64,000 nucleotides of DNA. Origin: Globodera rostochiensis (Eukaryota; Nematoda; Chromadorea; Rhabditida; Heteroderidae). The notes under the pieces are model-generated. The model saw only the letters and a program-made list of their open reading frames with translations. It was not told where the DNA came from and did no database searches. The stretch covers positions 2,217,214 through 2,281,213 of the forward strand of contig JAEVLN010000003.1 of NCBI GenBank assembly GCA_018350325.1, written 5' to 3'. Numbering within the stretch: the stretch's first letter is position 1; each line of letters starts with the position of its first letter. Shown in pieces: positions 33,656-44,531 of the stretch. Both the position numbers and the translations under genes were made by a program.

Positions 33656-36520
33656 TCAAAGGCGCAATGCTGCGGCTCCCCGCTTCTCCTGATCGGCGCT
33701 GGCAATCTGGCGCAACAGCGGTTCGTTGAAAGACACATTTGTGAGCAGAAGAATGGCCCGATCGACGACTTTCACCTTTTGAGGGATGAACAAAAGTTTG
33801 ACTCCCGTCTGAATGCCAAGAGTTTTCAGTAGAAATCGGATCGATCTCGGGATTCTCGATCGGTCCTCGGGTCCGAATCGCTAGTTTCCCGGGTCCGACG
33901 TTCAAAAAGCCAATTATGCCTTGGGTTTGTGCAGTTGCATGAGCGGGTGGAGCGGGATTGGAATGCCCGCCTTCAGAATGTCGTTCACCATCCGTTGCAG
34001 CACTTCGCGCGCCAGCAGCACCGACCGGTCCAACTCTTCTTGGGCCAATATTCCGGGTGAAAGCGTTTTCTTCACAAATAAGGCAAAAAATAAAAGTGTC
34101 AAGAGTCTTGGATTCGGAGCTTTCCAAACGCACTAACCAATTTGATATGGTCAAGCGCAACTCGAGGCCGGACCATTTTGCTGCTTAACCGTATTTTCAT
34201 GTGCGCGTCCACGTTGATTTCCATCTCGGCCACTTTCTCCTCCTCGGAATCGCCTCGAGCGATCATCATCACAATACGGCCGATCAGTGAGAAGGTAATG
34301 CCCCCCAGGGATTGGGGTCGGAATTTCATGACCGGCGATTGGACGGTGCTGAACAAAAGGGCCAATTGGCGGTCGGGATGCACCCGCCGGAGGGTGGGAA
34401 AGAAGTCGCCCAAGCAGAAGAGAATGCCTGTGGAAGCCTTAATGTGCCGATTTAGAATTAATTGTTTAACTAATTAAGGCATAATTAGAAAACAGACGGA
34501 GCACGATGTGCGCATTATGGAGCCAAAGTGTGGCGTTTTCGTGTCAATGCGAGCGTTGAAAAGTCCGATGGTGTGGCCGTGGTACAGCAACGAATTGGGC
34601 ATAAAGTCGGAGACGAGCATCTCAAACAGGCAAACATAGTCATTAGGGTTGAGCACGCTTTTTCGACCTCCCCCCCGGTTTGGTTTCGGGTTTGGACAAA
34701 AAAGCCTGGGTTTTCGGTTTGCTTAACCCTAATAATTCAGTGGTAGGGCTAGGCTGGACGGGTTGATCACCTGCAGCATGTGCTCCTCGCTGACCGTGGT
34801 CGGAAGTGACACTTCCAGCGGTCCTTAAAATGAATATTGATTGATCTGCCTGAGTGTCTAGCGATCAGATGTTAGCTTCTTCTTTTGCTGATCAGTGTGT
34901 TCAAAACGTTCCCACCAAAAGGTGTCCCTCCGCGTCCCCGCAGGGAAACCTCTCCGCTGCTGTCCATCTCCAACCCGCGTTGATCGGCCCTAAAATCCGC
35001 AACCATCGAATAGTCGAGGAACAGCACGTCGGCCCTGGACACGTTGAAACTCGTCAGCAATTCCGGGTCCGGTCCGTTGCCCTCCTCTGCCGATGTTGTG
35101 CCGTCCGACGGCTCTGTCGCTTTCCTTTGAGCCATTTTGATCAGTCCCGACCATCAGAGATCCCGAGGTTTAATTTTAGTGCTGTGTCGATCCGATCAAT
35201 CTGAGTCTACTCTCCCCGACTCCATCGATCACCAAAACGCTTTTAACGGAGTCAAGAAACCAATCAAAATCATTCTTCTCCACTTTTTAATGTTTGTTTT
35301 GTTTCCTTTTTTACCTTTGTCTTCGCACTCTTCTCATTCTTCGCAACACTTCGTCCACAATGAAAGAGCCATTCAAATTGGACAGGCTCATTTTGGTTGG
35401 CAACAGAGCGAAACGCCGGTTTATTCGCTAAAAGCGGCAACTTTTTTGTTTTGTTTTCACTTTTTGGTACGGAAAATGCCGTTCCTAAAAATGCCACTGG
35501 CCTCTTCCAGAGCGTTTGCCGCCCTTCCACAGATCAGTCTCTCCAGAATGCCCTGCCCGTCCTCGAGCAGTTCCCTCTCCAGCGTCGGCGGCTTCTCCGT
35601 CGCCCCGTCCATCTCTAACGAAACACTCAGCGGCTTATCAACGCGAAGTTGGCATCTGACCCCGGGGAACTTTTTGGGTGATCAAAACGGCCAATTGCGC
35701 GAAAAAAACCTTTCGATGCGAAAGTTGGACGAGCCCTAAAGGGACTGATCGATCAAAAAGCCTTTGGACTCAGTCGGCCGGCCTCTCTTCAGCGACACTC
35801 ACCTGCGCGTGTCTCAGCGCCGACACATTCAGAAAAAGTGTGGCCTCTGTCACCACAAATTGTGCTTTTCCCCTTTTCTCGGCCGCCCTCGTTTCATTGT
35901 TGTTGGACTTTGTGCTCAGCTTAGCTTTGCATCTGTCCATTTCAAAGTGGCATTGGCACCCAATTCGCTTCTTTTCCTCTCTTCCCCCCGCCCCGTCCCC
36001 CAAAAGTGCCAACCCACGTAAAAGCGGTTCCCGGAATTTCTAAAATGGTTTGCCGCGGTGCTTCCGTGCGAACTTTGATTGTTCGCGACCGCTTCTGCAC
36101 GACGACGTCCAACTCGGTGAGCCGAGCTTTTCCCTGTCCAATCATTCGCAATTTTCTTGGCACAACGACCGCCCGCCCACCTGTTGAATTGCCTCCTCCG
36201 CCATTGTCGTCGCCCATTTTGCGCCAAAGCCCACAACATCTTCAGTGAGTAAGTCCGAAAAGAAGGCGGCGATGTAATTGATGCCCTTTTGTGAAAGGCG
36301 CGCCCTCACGCCAACCTTCTGAAGCGCACCAATTACAAAAAGTCTCGAAGAACGGAAACCATCAATTAATTATCTTCATTATGCCATGCCCCCCCCCACT
36401 GACATTGCCAATGCCTTCGCCCGCCAATTCCTTCGGCACATTTTGAGCATTGTTTAACGAGGGTATCAGAATGGACTGGAAGATGAAGCAGAGCAGGACA
36501 CGGGGAAGAAGCGGGGTCAT
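33656..36520 (-). CDS. BPI/LBP/CETP-family lipid-binding protein
   Basis: Members are secreted boomerang-shaped proteins that bind lipids or lipopolysaccharide in two hydrophobic barrels. Exons, minus strand: 36404-36520 (signal peptide), 36181-36318 (KVGVRARLSQKGINYIAAF), 36014-36133, 35803-35967, 35710-35735, 35502-35655, 35315-35427, 34916-35124, 34771-34823, 34498-34620, 34138-34427, 33920-34069, 33656-33808. The length is about 600 residues, longer than vertebrate BPI because of a polar insert around 35060-35124. The second barrel shows DYSMVADFR, NSLLYHGHTIGLF, GDFFPTL, PVMKFRPQSLGGITF and GIPIPLHP. The 34498/34427 junction does not close in phase with ordinary donors, and the 35502 donor is GC or wrong. 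The donor at 33919 is GC. A small MITE sits in one intron. The ligand is unknown. Confidence 0.85.
34643..34732. mobile_element. 90-bp inverted-repeat element in the BPI gene intron
   Basis: The ends TTAGGGTTGAGCA and TGCTTAACCCTAA are inverted copies with one difference. The element lies within the intron between exons 34498-34620 and 34771-34823. It has no coding capacity. Confidence 0.65.
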
Positions 36521-37707
36521 TGGCTTCCAAATAGCTTTAATGGGAAGGAATGGATGGAGGGGAATTGGGACGGATGGGTTGGGAGGCAGGGGAACTGATC
36601 GGGGGGTGAGGTGATGGTGACGACGATGATGATGATGATGATGTAGGTGATCGAGGGGAGAGAAAGGATGCAAATAAAGAAGGCCGAGGGGAGTGGGGAA
36701 ACGGGTCCCTCCCCTCGGGGGTGGAAACCCTTTTATGCTTTGGAGGTGGGAAAGAGGAAGAAAAACCCGACGGAAGAAGCAAATAGAACAAAGAAAGTGG
36801 GGAGAAACAACGGAAGAATGGGCAAACACTCGGCGCCGCCGGGGGCGAGAGTGACGACCAATGGACCTTCAGGGGACGACGGGTGAGGTGACAGCCGATG
36901 GGTTCCAGACGGACGGACCGCCGCGTTCCGAAGATGGATGGTCCATGAAATTGAGGGGGCGGGGGGGGGGGGAAGAGAAAGACCCCACTCTCTCCGTCCC
37001 TCCCTCCCTCCATGTCCACTACAGTGAAAAGCCCCAAAGGCTTCTCGGCATGACTCCAACCGTCCCAAAGGCTTAACGGCATGATTCCAACCGCTTCCAT
37101 TCATCCGCCCATTGTCAGCCATTCATTCACTCACTCATCCACTCATCTTCTTCCATTCATCCCCTCCAATGTTTGTATTCATCTCCCCTCCCCCCCCCCC
37201 ACCGTTCACATTCCCTTTTTTGTCTTCCCCAGTCAGTAGAACCCGTTTTGTCCATTGAAGGGTCCATCCAAATCCTTCCCCCCCCCTCTCTGTACACACC
37301 AATTAGCGCATTGAGCCTTTAAGAGACAGACAAAGGTAAGGTAACTCATCCATTCATCCATCTCCGTCCTTCCCATCGGTCGGTCGGCGGAGGTGCGAAG
37401 GGCCGAGGGACGGCGGAAGGGAAAGAGTTAACCGACCAAATGAATAAATTACCCAACCCTTAAAAGGTCATTATGTGAAATTATACGTAATTATATTAAT
37501 TAGGTAATTTCTTCTTCTGTTCGTTGGTGTCGTTCTTTTTAACAATGAATGGGCGGGGGCAATGAAAGGAAAAACGCCGATGGTTTGGGTCGAATGGCGA
37601 TCGCAATGTTTTTCCCGAAAGATTGATTGATTGTCCCTGGGACATGAGCACAAAGGCAAAGAGCTAATTGCATTGCTTGTCCTAAAAGCAGGGTTTCACC
37701 GAATTGC
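36521..37707. other. Intergenic, low complexity
   Basis: The upstream region of the BPI gene. It contains GATGAT repeats (36625-36645), C/G runs and CATTCATTCA/TCATCCA simple repeats around 37085-37160. No gene was recognised. The open frames in it are compositionally biased. Confidence 0.5.
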
Positions 37708-38047
37708 GCATCCTCGAGACTCTGTGGTTGCCGAAATGGTCGGGCATCCTCGAGACTCTGTGATTGCCGAAATGGTCGGGCATCCTCGAGACTCTGTGAT
37801 TGCCGAAATGGTCGGGCATCCTCGAGACTCTGTGATTGCCGAAATGGTCGGGCATCCTCGAGACTCTGTGGTTGCCGAAATGGTCGGGCATCCTCGAGAC
37901 TCTGTGATTGCCGAAATGGTCGGGCATCCTCGAGACTCTGTGATTGCCGAAATGGTCGGGCATCCTCGAGACTCTGTGATTGCCGAAATGGTCGGGCATC
38001 CTCGAGACTCTGTGGTTGCCGAAATGGTCGGGCATCCTCGAGACTCT
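37708..38047. repeat. 36-bp tandem repeat, 9.4 copies
   Basis: Nine complete 36-bp units and a 16-bp partial unit are nearly identical, differing mainly at one A/G position. The unit starts GCATCCTCGAGACTCTGTG and ends with a GAAATGGTCGG motif. Because 36 is a multiple of three, long frames stay open on both strands, including a 12-residue repeat HPRDSVIAEMVG on plus. No splice-supported gene surrounds it. Confidence 0.97.
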
Positions 38048-38615
38048 AACCAGACGCAACAAATTTCACAGTCACCGCCGATGGAGGGGCGCAACACATA
38101 CCTATCTACATATAAATGCCACAAATTCCAATCCCCAATTCTTTTAAATGCCAGTGGATATAATTCAAACTTTTCTCTGCTTCTTCGTTCCTCGCCTCCC
38201 CTTTCCCAATTCCTACCCCCCCCGGCCCTTTTTCTCGCTTTCTTAAACAAAAGCGTCGGTCGATGAATGGATGGGGCCATCCCACAAAGAAAGAGTGACT
38301 GGCGGGTGGGTGATGGGTCGCGGCTAAAGTCTGGCCCCATCACATTCATCCCCGGGGGGGGGGGGAGTGGGGGAGGGAAGGGATGGATATATTTCGAGAC
38401 GAGACAGCTGCCACTGTCGTCGTCGTCATCGCCCGAAGGGAGAGATGAACCGGAAGAATCGGTCGGATGCTTTCGTCGCCGCTCATTTGATTCCGCTGAT
38501 TGGTCCTCTTACCATTTTATAATCCTTGGACCACTTGAGCTGAACCTCCTCCCCCTCCTTCCGCTTCTTCTGCTGCTCAAAACTTTGTCGTCGTTCAGTC
38601 CCCGACGCTTTCGGA

Positions 38616-39980
38616 ATGTTTTCTTCCTCCTCCTCCCATCCGTTTCCGTCGAGTGCCGAATTCACCGATCGAACCTTTGACCCGACTCGCGTGTATCGCA
38701 ACGAAATTGCCGGCGGCAAAATGAGCAAAACATACGAATCGTTGGTGCACAACATTTTCCGTCCCGAGCAAAGTCGACAGGAAAGCTCGGCCTTTCTTCC
38801 CCCGTCATTTGCCCCTCCAAGTGCACAGCTCCAAAAGCTCGACAAGCAGCAGCAGCAGAACGCAGCTCTGGTGCCGTCGCCAATCGTCCGCATGAACCCG
38901 GGCAATAAAGAACGGCCGCGGATCAGTGCCGCGGCCATGAAGCGAGTTGAGGACCAGTTGGGCAAAGACGCGTTAGACGACACGCGTAAGTTGGGGGGAG
39001 GTAAGGGGGGAGAGGGGGGGAGAGGTAAAGGGGGAGGTAAGGGGGGAGAGCGGGGGGGGGGCTAAGGAGGGAGAGGGGGGGGGGCTAAGGAGGGAGAGGG
39101 GGGGGGGCTAAGGAGGAGAGGGGGGGGGGGGGGGCTAAGGAGGGAGAGGGGGGGGGGGGCTAAGGAGGGAGAGGGGGGGGCTAAGGAGGGAGAGGGGGGG
39201 GGGGGGGCTAAGGTGGGAGAGGGGGGGCTAACAATAGGGGGGAGGGAGGGATGTGGGGGGGGGGGTATTGTCAACACATTTCGATACCAAAATCGGGGGG
39301 TTTTTAGTCTAATTAAATGTTGCTTTGTCGGATTAGCGATACTTTTAGACGATGACGAGTTGTGGAACTCTCCGCTGGACGAAATCTACGCCGAGCTGGG
39401 CATCGACTCGTCCTCCTCCGGCTCAATGTTCGCCCCAACGCCTATTCACTCGGCCCTCTCCTCCGCGTACACTTCCGCCAATCGTTCCTCCCGTCGCCCG
39501 GCTCCCGGCCTCGTGTCCGAATACTCCGTTTACGTGCCCAAATGTTCCGCAGAATACGCGCAATTGGCCAACTCTTCGCCTCCGGCGCAGTCTTCCTGCA
39601 GAAGTTCCACAATGGGCACTTATCGAGTAGTACTTTTGACGCAATTTTTCCAATATAGACTGTTCCACACAGCTCGGAATGCCTTCTTCAATGCGTTCGT
39701 CTTCGTCAGGGAGTCTTTTTCATGATAAACCGGATGTCCGGCGGACGCTGGTGGACTACAAGGACTTCTCCAGCAGGTTTTGAACTGTTTCCCCCCCCCT
39801 CCCCTCTCGGCGGTATCGGTTTGTTTTGCATTTTGCAGCTCGTCCCTCTCCCCGTACATGTACAGGGCCGGTTCCGGACAAAGTCAGCTGGACTCGCGCA
39901 TTGTCGGGTCCAATTTTGTGCAAGTTTCTCGGCCTAAAGATCGCTTTTTGGAGAAAGTTGGTTTATGGGGGTTTTCATAA
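38616..39980 (+). CDS. Unrecognised Ser/Pro-rich protein
   Basis: Exons 38616-38985, 39337-39615, 39659-39776 and 39839-39980 close in phase to about 302 residues. The N-terminal third is polar, with a QQQQ run and a conserved-looking FDPTRVYRNEIAGGKMSKTY. Exon 2 starts ILLDDDELWNSPLDEIY, an acidic-aromatic motif, then becomes Ser-rich. Exon 4 has SSLSPYMYRAGSGQSQLDS. No catalytic domain, membrane helix or signal peptide was seen. The intron after exon 2 has a GC donor (39616), and intron 1 contains a G-rich minisatellite. The real C-terminus could lie further right, since the last 20 residues look like read-through into an intron. Confidence 0.65.
38990..39250 (+). repeat. G-rich intronic minisatellite, unit about 20-27 bp
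   Basis: About ten copies of a unit GGGCTAAGGAGGGAGAGGG with variable poly(G) length lie in the first intron (38986-39336) of the unrecognised gene. The transcribed strand has many closely spaced G runs, compatible with G-quadruplexes. Confidence 0.88.
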
Positions 39981-41297
39981 GATGCTTTTGCTCAACGCTA
40001 ATTTGTAAGATCGAACAAACACTCGCCGAGGTTCGCAATTCGCCTCGATACACGCTCATCTGATCAATCGATTAGGAGGCAACTGATTTGGGGGGGGGGG
40101 GGGGAGTTCACTGATCTGATCATTCTCCCAATATTCTCCAACAACATCAGAAAGTGCACCAAATTTTGTTTTTGCGGAATTTTGGCGTTTTCCAAAACCA
40201 AAACTGTCGAACAAACAAAATTGGAATGAAAATACAGAAAAACAAAAAATTTACACTCCTAAAAAGGACATCTTGGAGCAATTGAAAGTGCCAATTTTCT
40301 CAAAAAAAAACTCGTTGACGATCATTTTCAATTAATTTTGTTAATTGTTCAACTATGAAATTGTTTGTATTATTCGTATGATCAGTGGAAAAATGCATAA
40401 TTCGAATGAAAGGACACGCGACGCTTTGACCGAGTGCCAATGCCAATGCCCAATTCCTCCCACCGGTGTCCGTCCTTTTATTTACTTTTTGCGTCTTTGT
40501 AAAGGGCTTCGACATCGCAGGAATTGGCCATCCAAAGTCCGCTTGCACAAAAACCACGGTCCTTAAGAATATGGGAAGAGATTAAAAATCGAATGGGAAG
40601 AGGATTACCACCCCCCCCCCCTCCCCCCGGGCGTTAGTCTAATTGAATTTGCGTTTCTTTTCGCCTCACTTCGCCTCTTGGCAAAAGGGAGGATTAAAGT
40701 ATAAGATGAGATGCTTGTTGATGGGTAGTGATGTTATTGTAAGTCCAACAAGTTGACTTTGTCTCTTAAATGTTAAGATTTGCCTCTGTCCCTTCCCCCT
40801 CTCCAGTCTAATCAATCTGTTTATTTTGTATTAGGGCGACAAAATGCCTACCGCTCAATTATTTTAATTAGGATATACATAACATGCCGTAATACCGTAT
40901 TTCCTGTATTAATAGACCGGGTCTATTAGTGTTCAACCCCCCTCTAAAGGGGTCTATTATTAGAGGGGGGTCTACTAATTGAGGGATTAGAGGAAATACG
41001 GTATCTTATGTATATGGCAATTAGATATCCGGCTGGCATTTGACCGTTTTAGGCCTGGTTAGCATTTTGATCTAGCGGCATTTTATTTGAGAAAGCATCC
41101 CGCCGCCTGAAGCGATCAGTTCAGCTAAAAATGTCCGAGAAACTACTTTCGAGAAATCGCCTCGAGGCTTTCGTCCCTGGACTTAGTCAACCGTCAAGGC
41201 TTAACGTCACTAACTCCAGTAGCAGCAAATCTGGCATTTTAAGTCGGTGGGGGGGGGGGGAGGGGGGCTGCAACCGGTGGGTGCTCTGTTCGCTCAC
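39981..41297. other. Intergenic, no gene seen
   Basis: AT-rich sequence with one poly(G) run (40090-40104) and a MITE (40892-41004). A short frame at 40345-40566 (plus) lacks splice or family support. Confidence 0.5.
40892..41004. mobile_element. 113-bp MITE with ATACCGTATTTCCT ends
   Basis: The left end ATACCGTATTTCCT is matched exactly by AGGAAATACGGTAT at the right end. The interior is itself palindromic (GTCTATTA/TAATAGAC and CCCCTCTAAAGGGG). TA at both borders fits a Tc1/mariner-type insertion. Confidence 0.8.
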
Positions 41298-41550
41298 CTT
41301 CTCCGAAGCCTTGGCTGAATTCTTGCCGCTCGGCCCCTCCGTCCCTCTTGCCATATCGCGACAACACCGCCGCCCGTCCGTATCGGCTCAACAGAATTGT
41401 GCCGCCGCCGCCGGCTTCGTTGGCGCTTTGCTGTGGTAATATATGTGAGCGGATTTGGACGGCCGTGGAGAGGAACAGGGCGAAGAACATCAGCAGAACA
41501 GCCGCGTTCGGGGCAGAAACGTTGCAGCGGCAGAAGCAGTGGAATTGCAT
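41298..41550 (-). CDS. Possible neuropeptide precursor exon
   Basis: The exon begins at an ATG at 41550 and ends at a GTGAGC donor. The translation has a hydrophobic core (AAVLLMFFALFLSTAVQ) suited to a signal peptide. It then has two related short units, ILLSRYGR and AVLSRYGKR, ending in Gly plus mono- or dibasic residues. That is the processing and amidation pattern of nematode neuropeptide-like precursors and would release peptides ending Ser-Arg-Tyr-amide. There are only two units, and I could not identify the next exon. Chance is not excluded. Confidence 0.45.
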
Positions 41551-43272
41551 TATTTTGTGAAGTGAGACGCCGGTGAAGGGTCTAAAAGGAATTAAAGCGA
41601 ACTTTCAGAGGGAGGGGGGGGGGGGGAGATGAAAAAATAAAATTTGATGGAAGTCGGAGGGGGGAGGGGGGGGGGACGAGAAGTCGACCCCGGCACAAAG
41701 TGAGTGATGATGCCATGCCCTTCAGCAAAAGGGACAAACAGCAGCAGGCAATGAATGGTTCGCGTCCTTCCTTATTCCCGACAAGAGGAAAGAACGAACC
41801 AAGAACCGGGGCCGGGGCCCGGGGGGGGGGGGGGGGGAATAAGCTCCTGAGGGTTTTTGTTGTGCCTTTGGACTTTAATAAATGAGCTTACTCCGGAAAA
41901 TGGAGAGGAGCGCGTGAAATGAGGGGACGGAAAGACTCCCCCATATGTACGAGGAGACCACAAGCACAGAAAGCTAATCATCAACGGCGGGTGGGCTGGC
42001 TGAAGATTTGGGGGGGGGGGGGGGGGGGGGGGGGGGATGGTTGACGGATGATGAGTGATGCTGCCACCCATAATCTCGTTAAGCATGAATGGCCGGGAAG
42101 GGCACGTGTAATCCAATAAATCCAATCTTGAGTCTTCCCAAGCAACGACCCCCTCCCCCCTCTCTCTCGCGTTCGTTCCATAGAGTAGGTCAGTCAAATG
42201 CTCTACATCTCTAACCACACTCTCTGCTGCCTTACTGAATATGTCTCGATGGTTTAAACCAAAACCATGGACTTGTGGGACTAGCAGACGACTTCATGGA
42301 GACGCCATCTCCGGGTCAGTTGCAGAGGAAGTGGGCGCAACTTCCCTGAAGAATGTGTCCCAGACGATGGTTGGACAGTTAAAGGGCCTTAAGACGGGGC
42401 ATAAAGAGCCTAGGAGGACGGCTTGTGGAACGCCGTTCAACGGAAATGGCATTACAATATTGGCTTGCGTGTAAGGCGATCACTGTGCCGTGGTCGTGGG
42501 CTTGATTATAGCGCCCGGAGCATCCTTTTGCCTAATTATTTTGGACTTCAACTAACCCGCAGCGGTGCAGACTTGGATTTTGAGACAGTTTCTGCTGATC
42601 TGCTTCTTATTAAGATTTAAAAAACGACATTTTTCAACCACCGCAAACATTGAGTGATGGCAGATCCTCATCAGCTAGCCAGAGGAGAAAGGGATTAAGT
42701 TCAAAGTTTGTTCTGCTTCGGCTCACCGCTTGGTAATTACATTTTTTAATTTTTCTTTAAAATTTTATAAAAATTATTTTAATTGCAATTTTATCCAATT
42801 AAAAATGTTTGTTCGATATATTTTTTAAACATTTTAATTGGTTTTGAGACGCAATTGTCAGTCGGCGAATGAGCAAATATTATCTATTGATTCCATTTAT
42901 CCGCAATATTTGCAACGCCATGGTTAAAACCCGGTTTAATGCCGTTTCCGCGCAAAATTTGTTTGGCATTTTCGTACACAGCTCGGACAGAGATTGGGGT
43001 AGGTAAATGATTTGGCGGATCTCGAGTTTGTGACAAAACTACATTCCCGAAAAGCCCCCATGACAAACTTGCTCTAAATCAAAATTTTGTTTCGTAAAAT
43101 CGCGATTTTTGAAATTCTCTTTTTATTAACAATTTACAGAGTTAATTTTGCATTTAAATATGCCTTGACAATTTGATGAAATAAACGGTAGTAGCTGCAG
43201 CTTACCGGCTCAATTTCTGACTTCAAACTGACCATTGCCCATTTATCAAGCCACAGAGTACATCCTCTGACG

Positions 43273-43437
43273 TCAAGTCGATTGAAATGCTTCCGTCAAA
43301 TATATTTTGATGAAATTGTAGCATTCTTCCGGCTCGCGGATTTGTTTCGCGGCTTTTGCGAAGCCACGCTCAGCATCATAAAGTTGGCACACTATTGTGG
43401 TTGCGTCATTCCACAGATGATGATCAGCATTGGCCAT
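43273..43437 (-). CDS. Small candidate reading frame, 54 residues
   Basis: This frame starts at an ATG two bases after a good acceptor (TTCTTTAG) and reads MANADHHLWNDATTIVCQLY, then an amphipathic Lys/Glu-rich part to a TGA. Its composition is protein-like and unlike the AT-rich surroundings. It may be an exon of a short gene continuing to about 42884-43076, where three frames are open and I cannot choose between them. No family was recognised. Confidence 0.3.
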   Translation of the reverse strand: MANADHHLWNDATTIVCQLYDAERGFAKAAKQIREPEECYNFIKIYLTEAFQST

Positions 43438-44151
43438 ATCTAAAGAAAATTGCCTAAATGTCTTTGAATGGATATGATGAAATTTAATTTTTACGCAAAA
43501 GTTTAAAAAATATCTAAATCGAAATTTAATATTTTAACAACTTTTGTAGAAGATTCAACCTTTAATGATTAATGGCTCGGCTAATAATTTAGCATTAGAG
43601 CTTGCCAAGGAGCGCTGTGATAAAATTTAAGTAGGAAATTTTAATATACTTCGTGATGATTATTGGACGGAATGCTTAAAAAATATTTAATTTTAAAATT
43701 GTAAAATACACAAAAAATGGTTGAATCCACTCCGATGAACTTTTTCTTTGAGCAAAAGGCTAAATGATACAATGAAAGGGTAATAATAGCCTTATAGCAA
43801 ACACTACTAATGGAGTGATTAGTCATTTTTGTAAGGCCCTTTCCAACCTCTGACAAGCGACAATCAAAAAATGATTTGTCAATTTATTTCACTTTATTTT
43901 ATTCTTCAAATTTAATTTTGACCAAAAATACACTAAACAGTGATTTCTAAAATAATTGAATAATAGAAATGAGATGATCGGAAATATATAATATAAATAT
44001 AAAAAACAGTGATTGATTTTATCTTTTTAATTTATGTGTTAACAATTAATAAAATATATTTTTTAGTTAAAATATTTTATTTATTTTGGCGCAGAAAATC
44101 CGTCTATAACTCGGAGACCGAAAAAACTAAAATTAATTCAAAAAAAGCATT

Positions 44152-44531
44152 TCTGAACGGCATCGTGTGGTTCCGACAGTAGTTGATTTCGACAGTGAGT
44201 GATTTCGAGTGGATTTCGACAATGCCACTGTTAAAAATTCTGTATTTTACAAGAAGTCTAAAATTCGTATTTTTGGGCATTTCGACCCACGTAATGATAT
44301 AAAATACCTGAAAAAATAAAAATTCGAACAATTCTAAAAATCTGTAATTTTCTAGGCACCCCTAAAAATGTATTTTTTCAGCAAATCGGGTAACATACAG
44401 GTCTAAAAAGCATTTAGAAGTTGAAAATTCGAAACGTCTAACAAGTTCAAAACATTTATTTGGAATTCACTGTCGAAATCACTCACTGTCGAAATCAACT
44501 ACTGTCGGAACAACCTGATGCGTTCTCTGAA
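44152..44531. mobile_element. About 380-bp inverted-repeat element
   Basis: The left arm at 44152-44215 and the right arm at 44468-44531 are inverted copies with a near-perfect 38-bp core. The core includes TTCCGACAGTAGTTGATTTC and an inner tandem of GATTTCGACAGTGA. The interior is AT-rich and non-coding. Confidence 0.8.

Noticed and set aside
37708..38047. CRISPR-like array
   Set aside because: It is a plain 36-bp tandem repeat with no unique spacers, in a spliced eukaryotic genome.
42241..42474. 77-codon frame starting MSRWFKPKPW
   Set aside because: No splice sites, domain or compositional support; it lies in repeat-like sequence.
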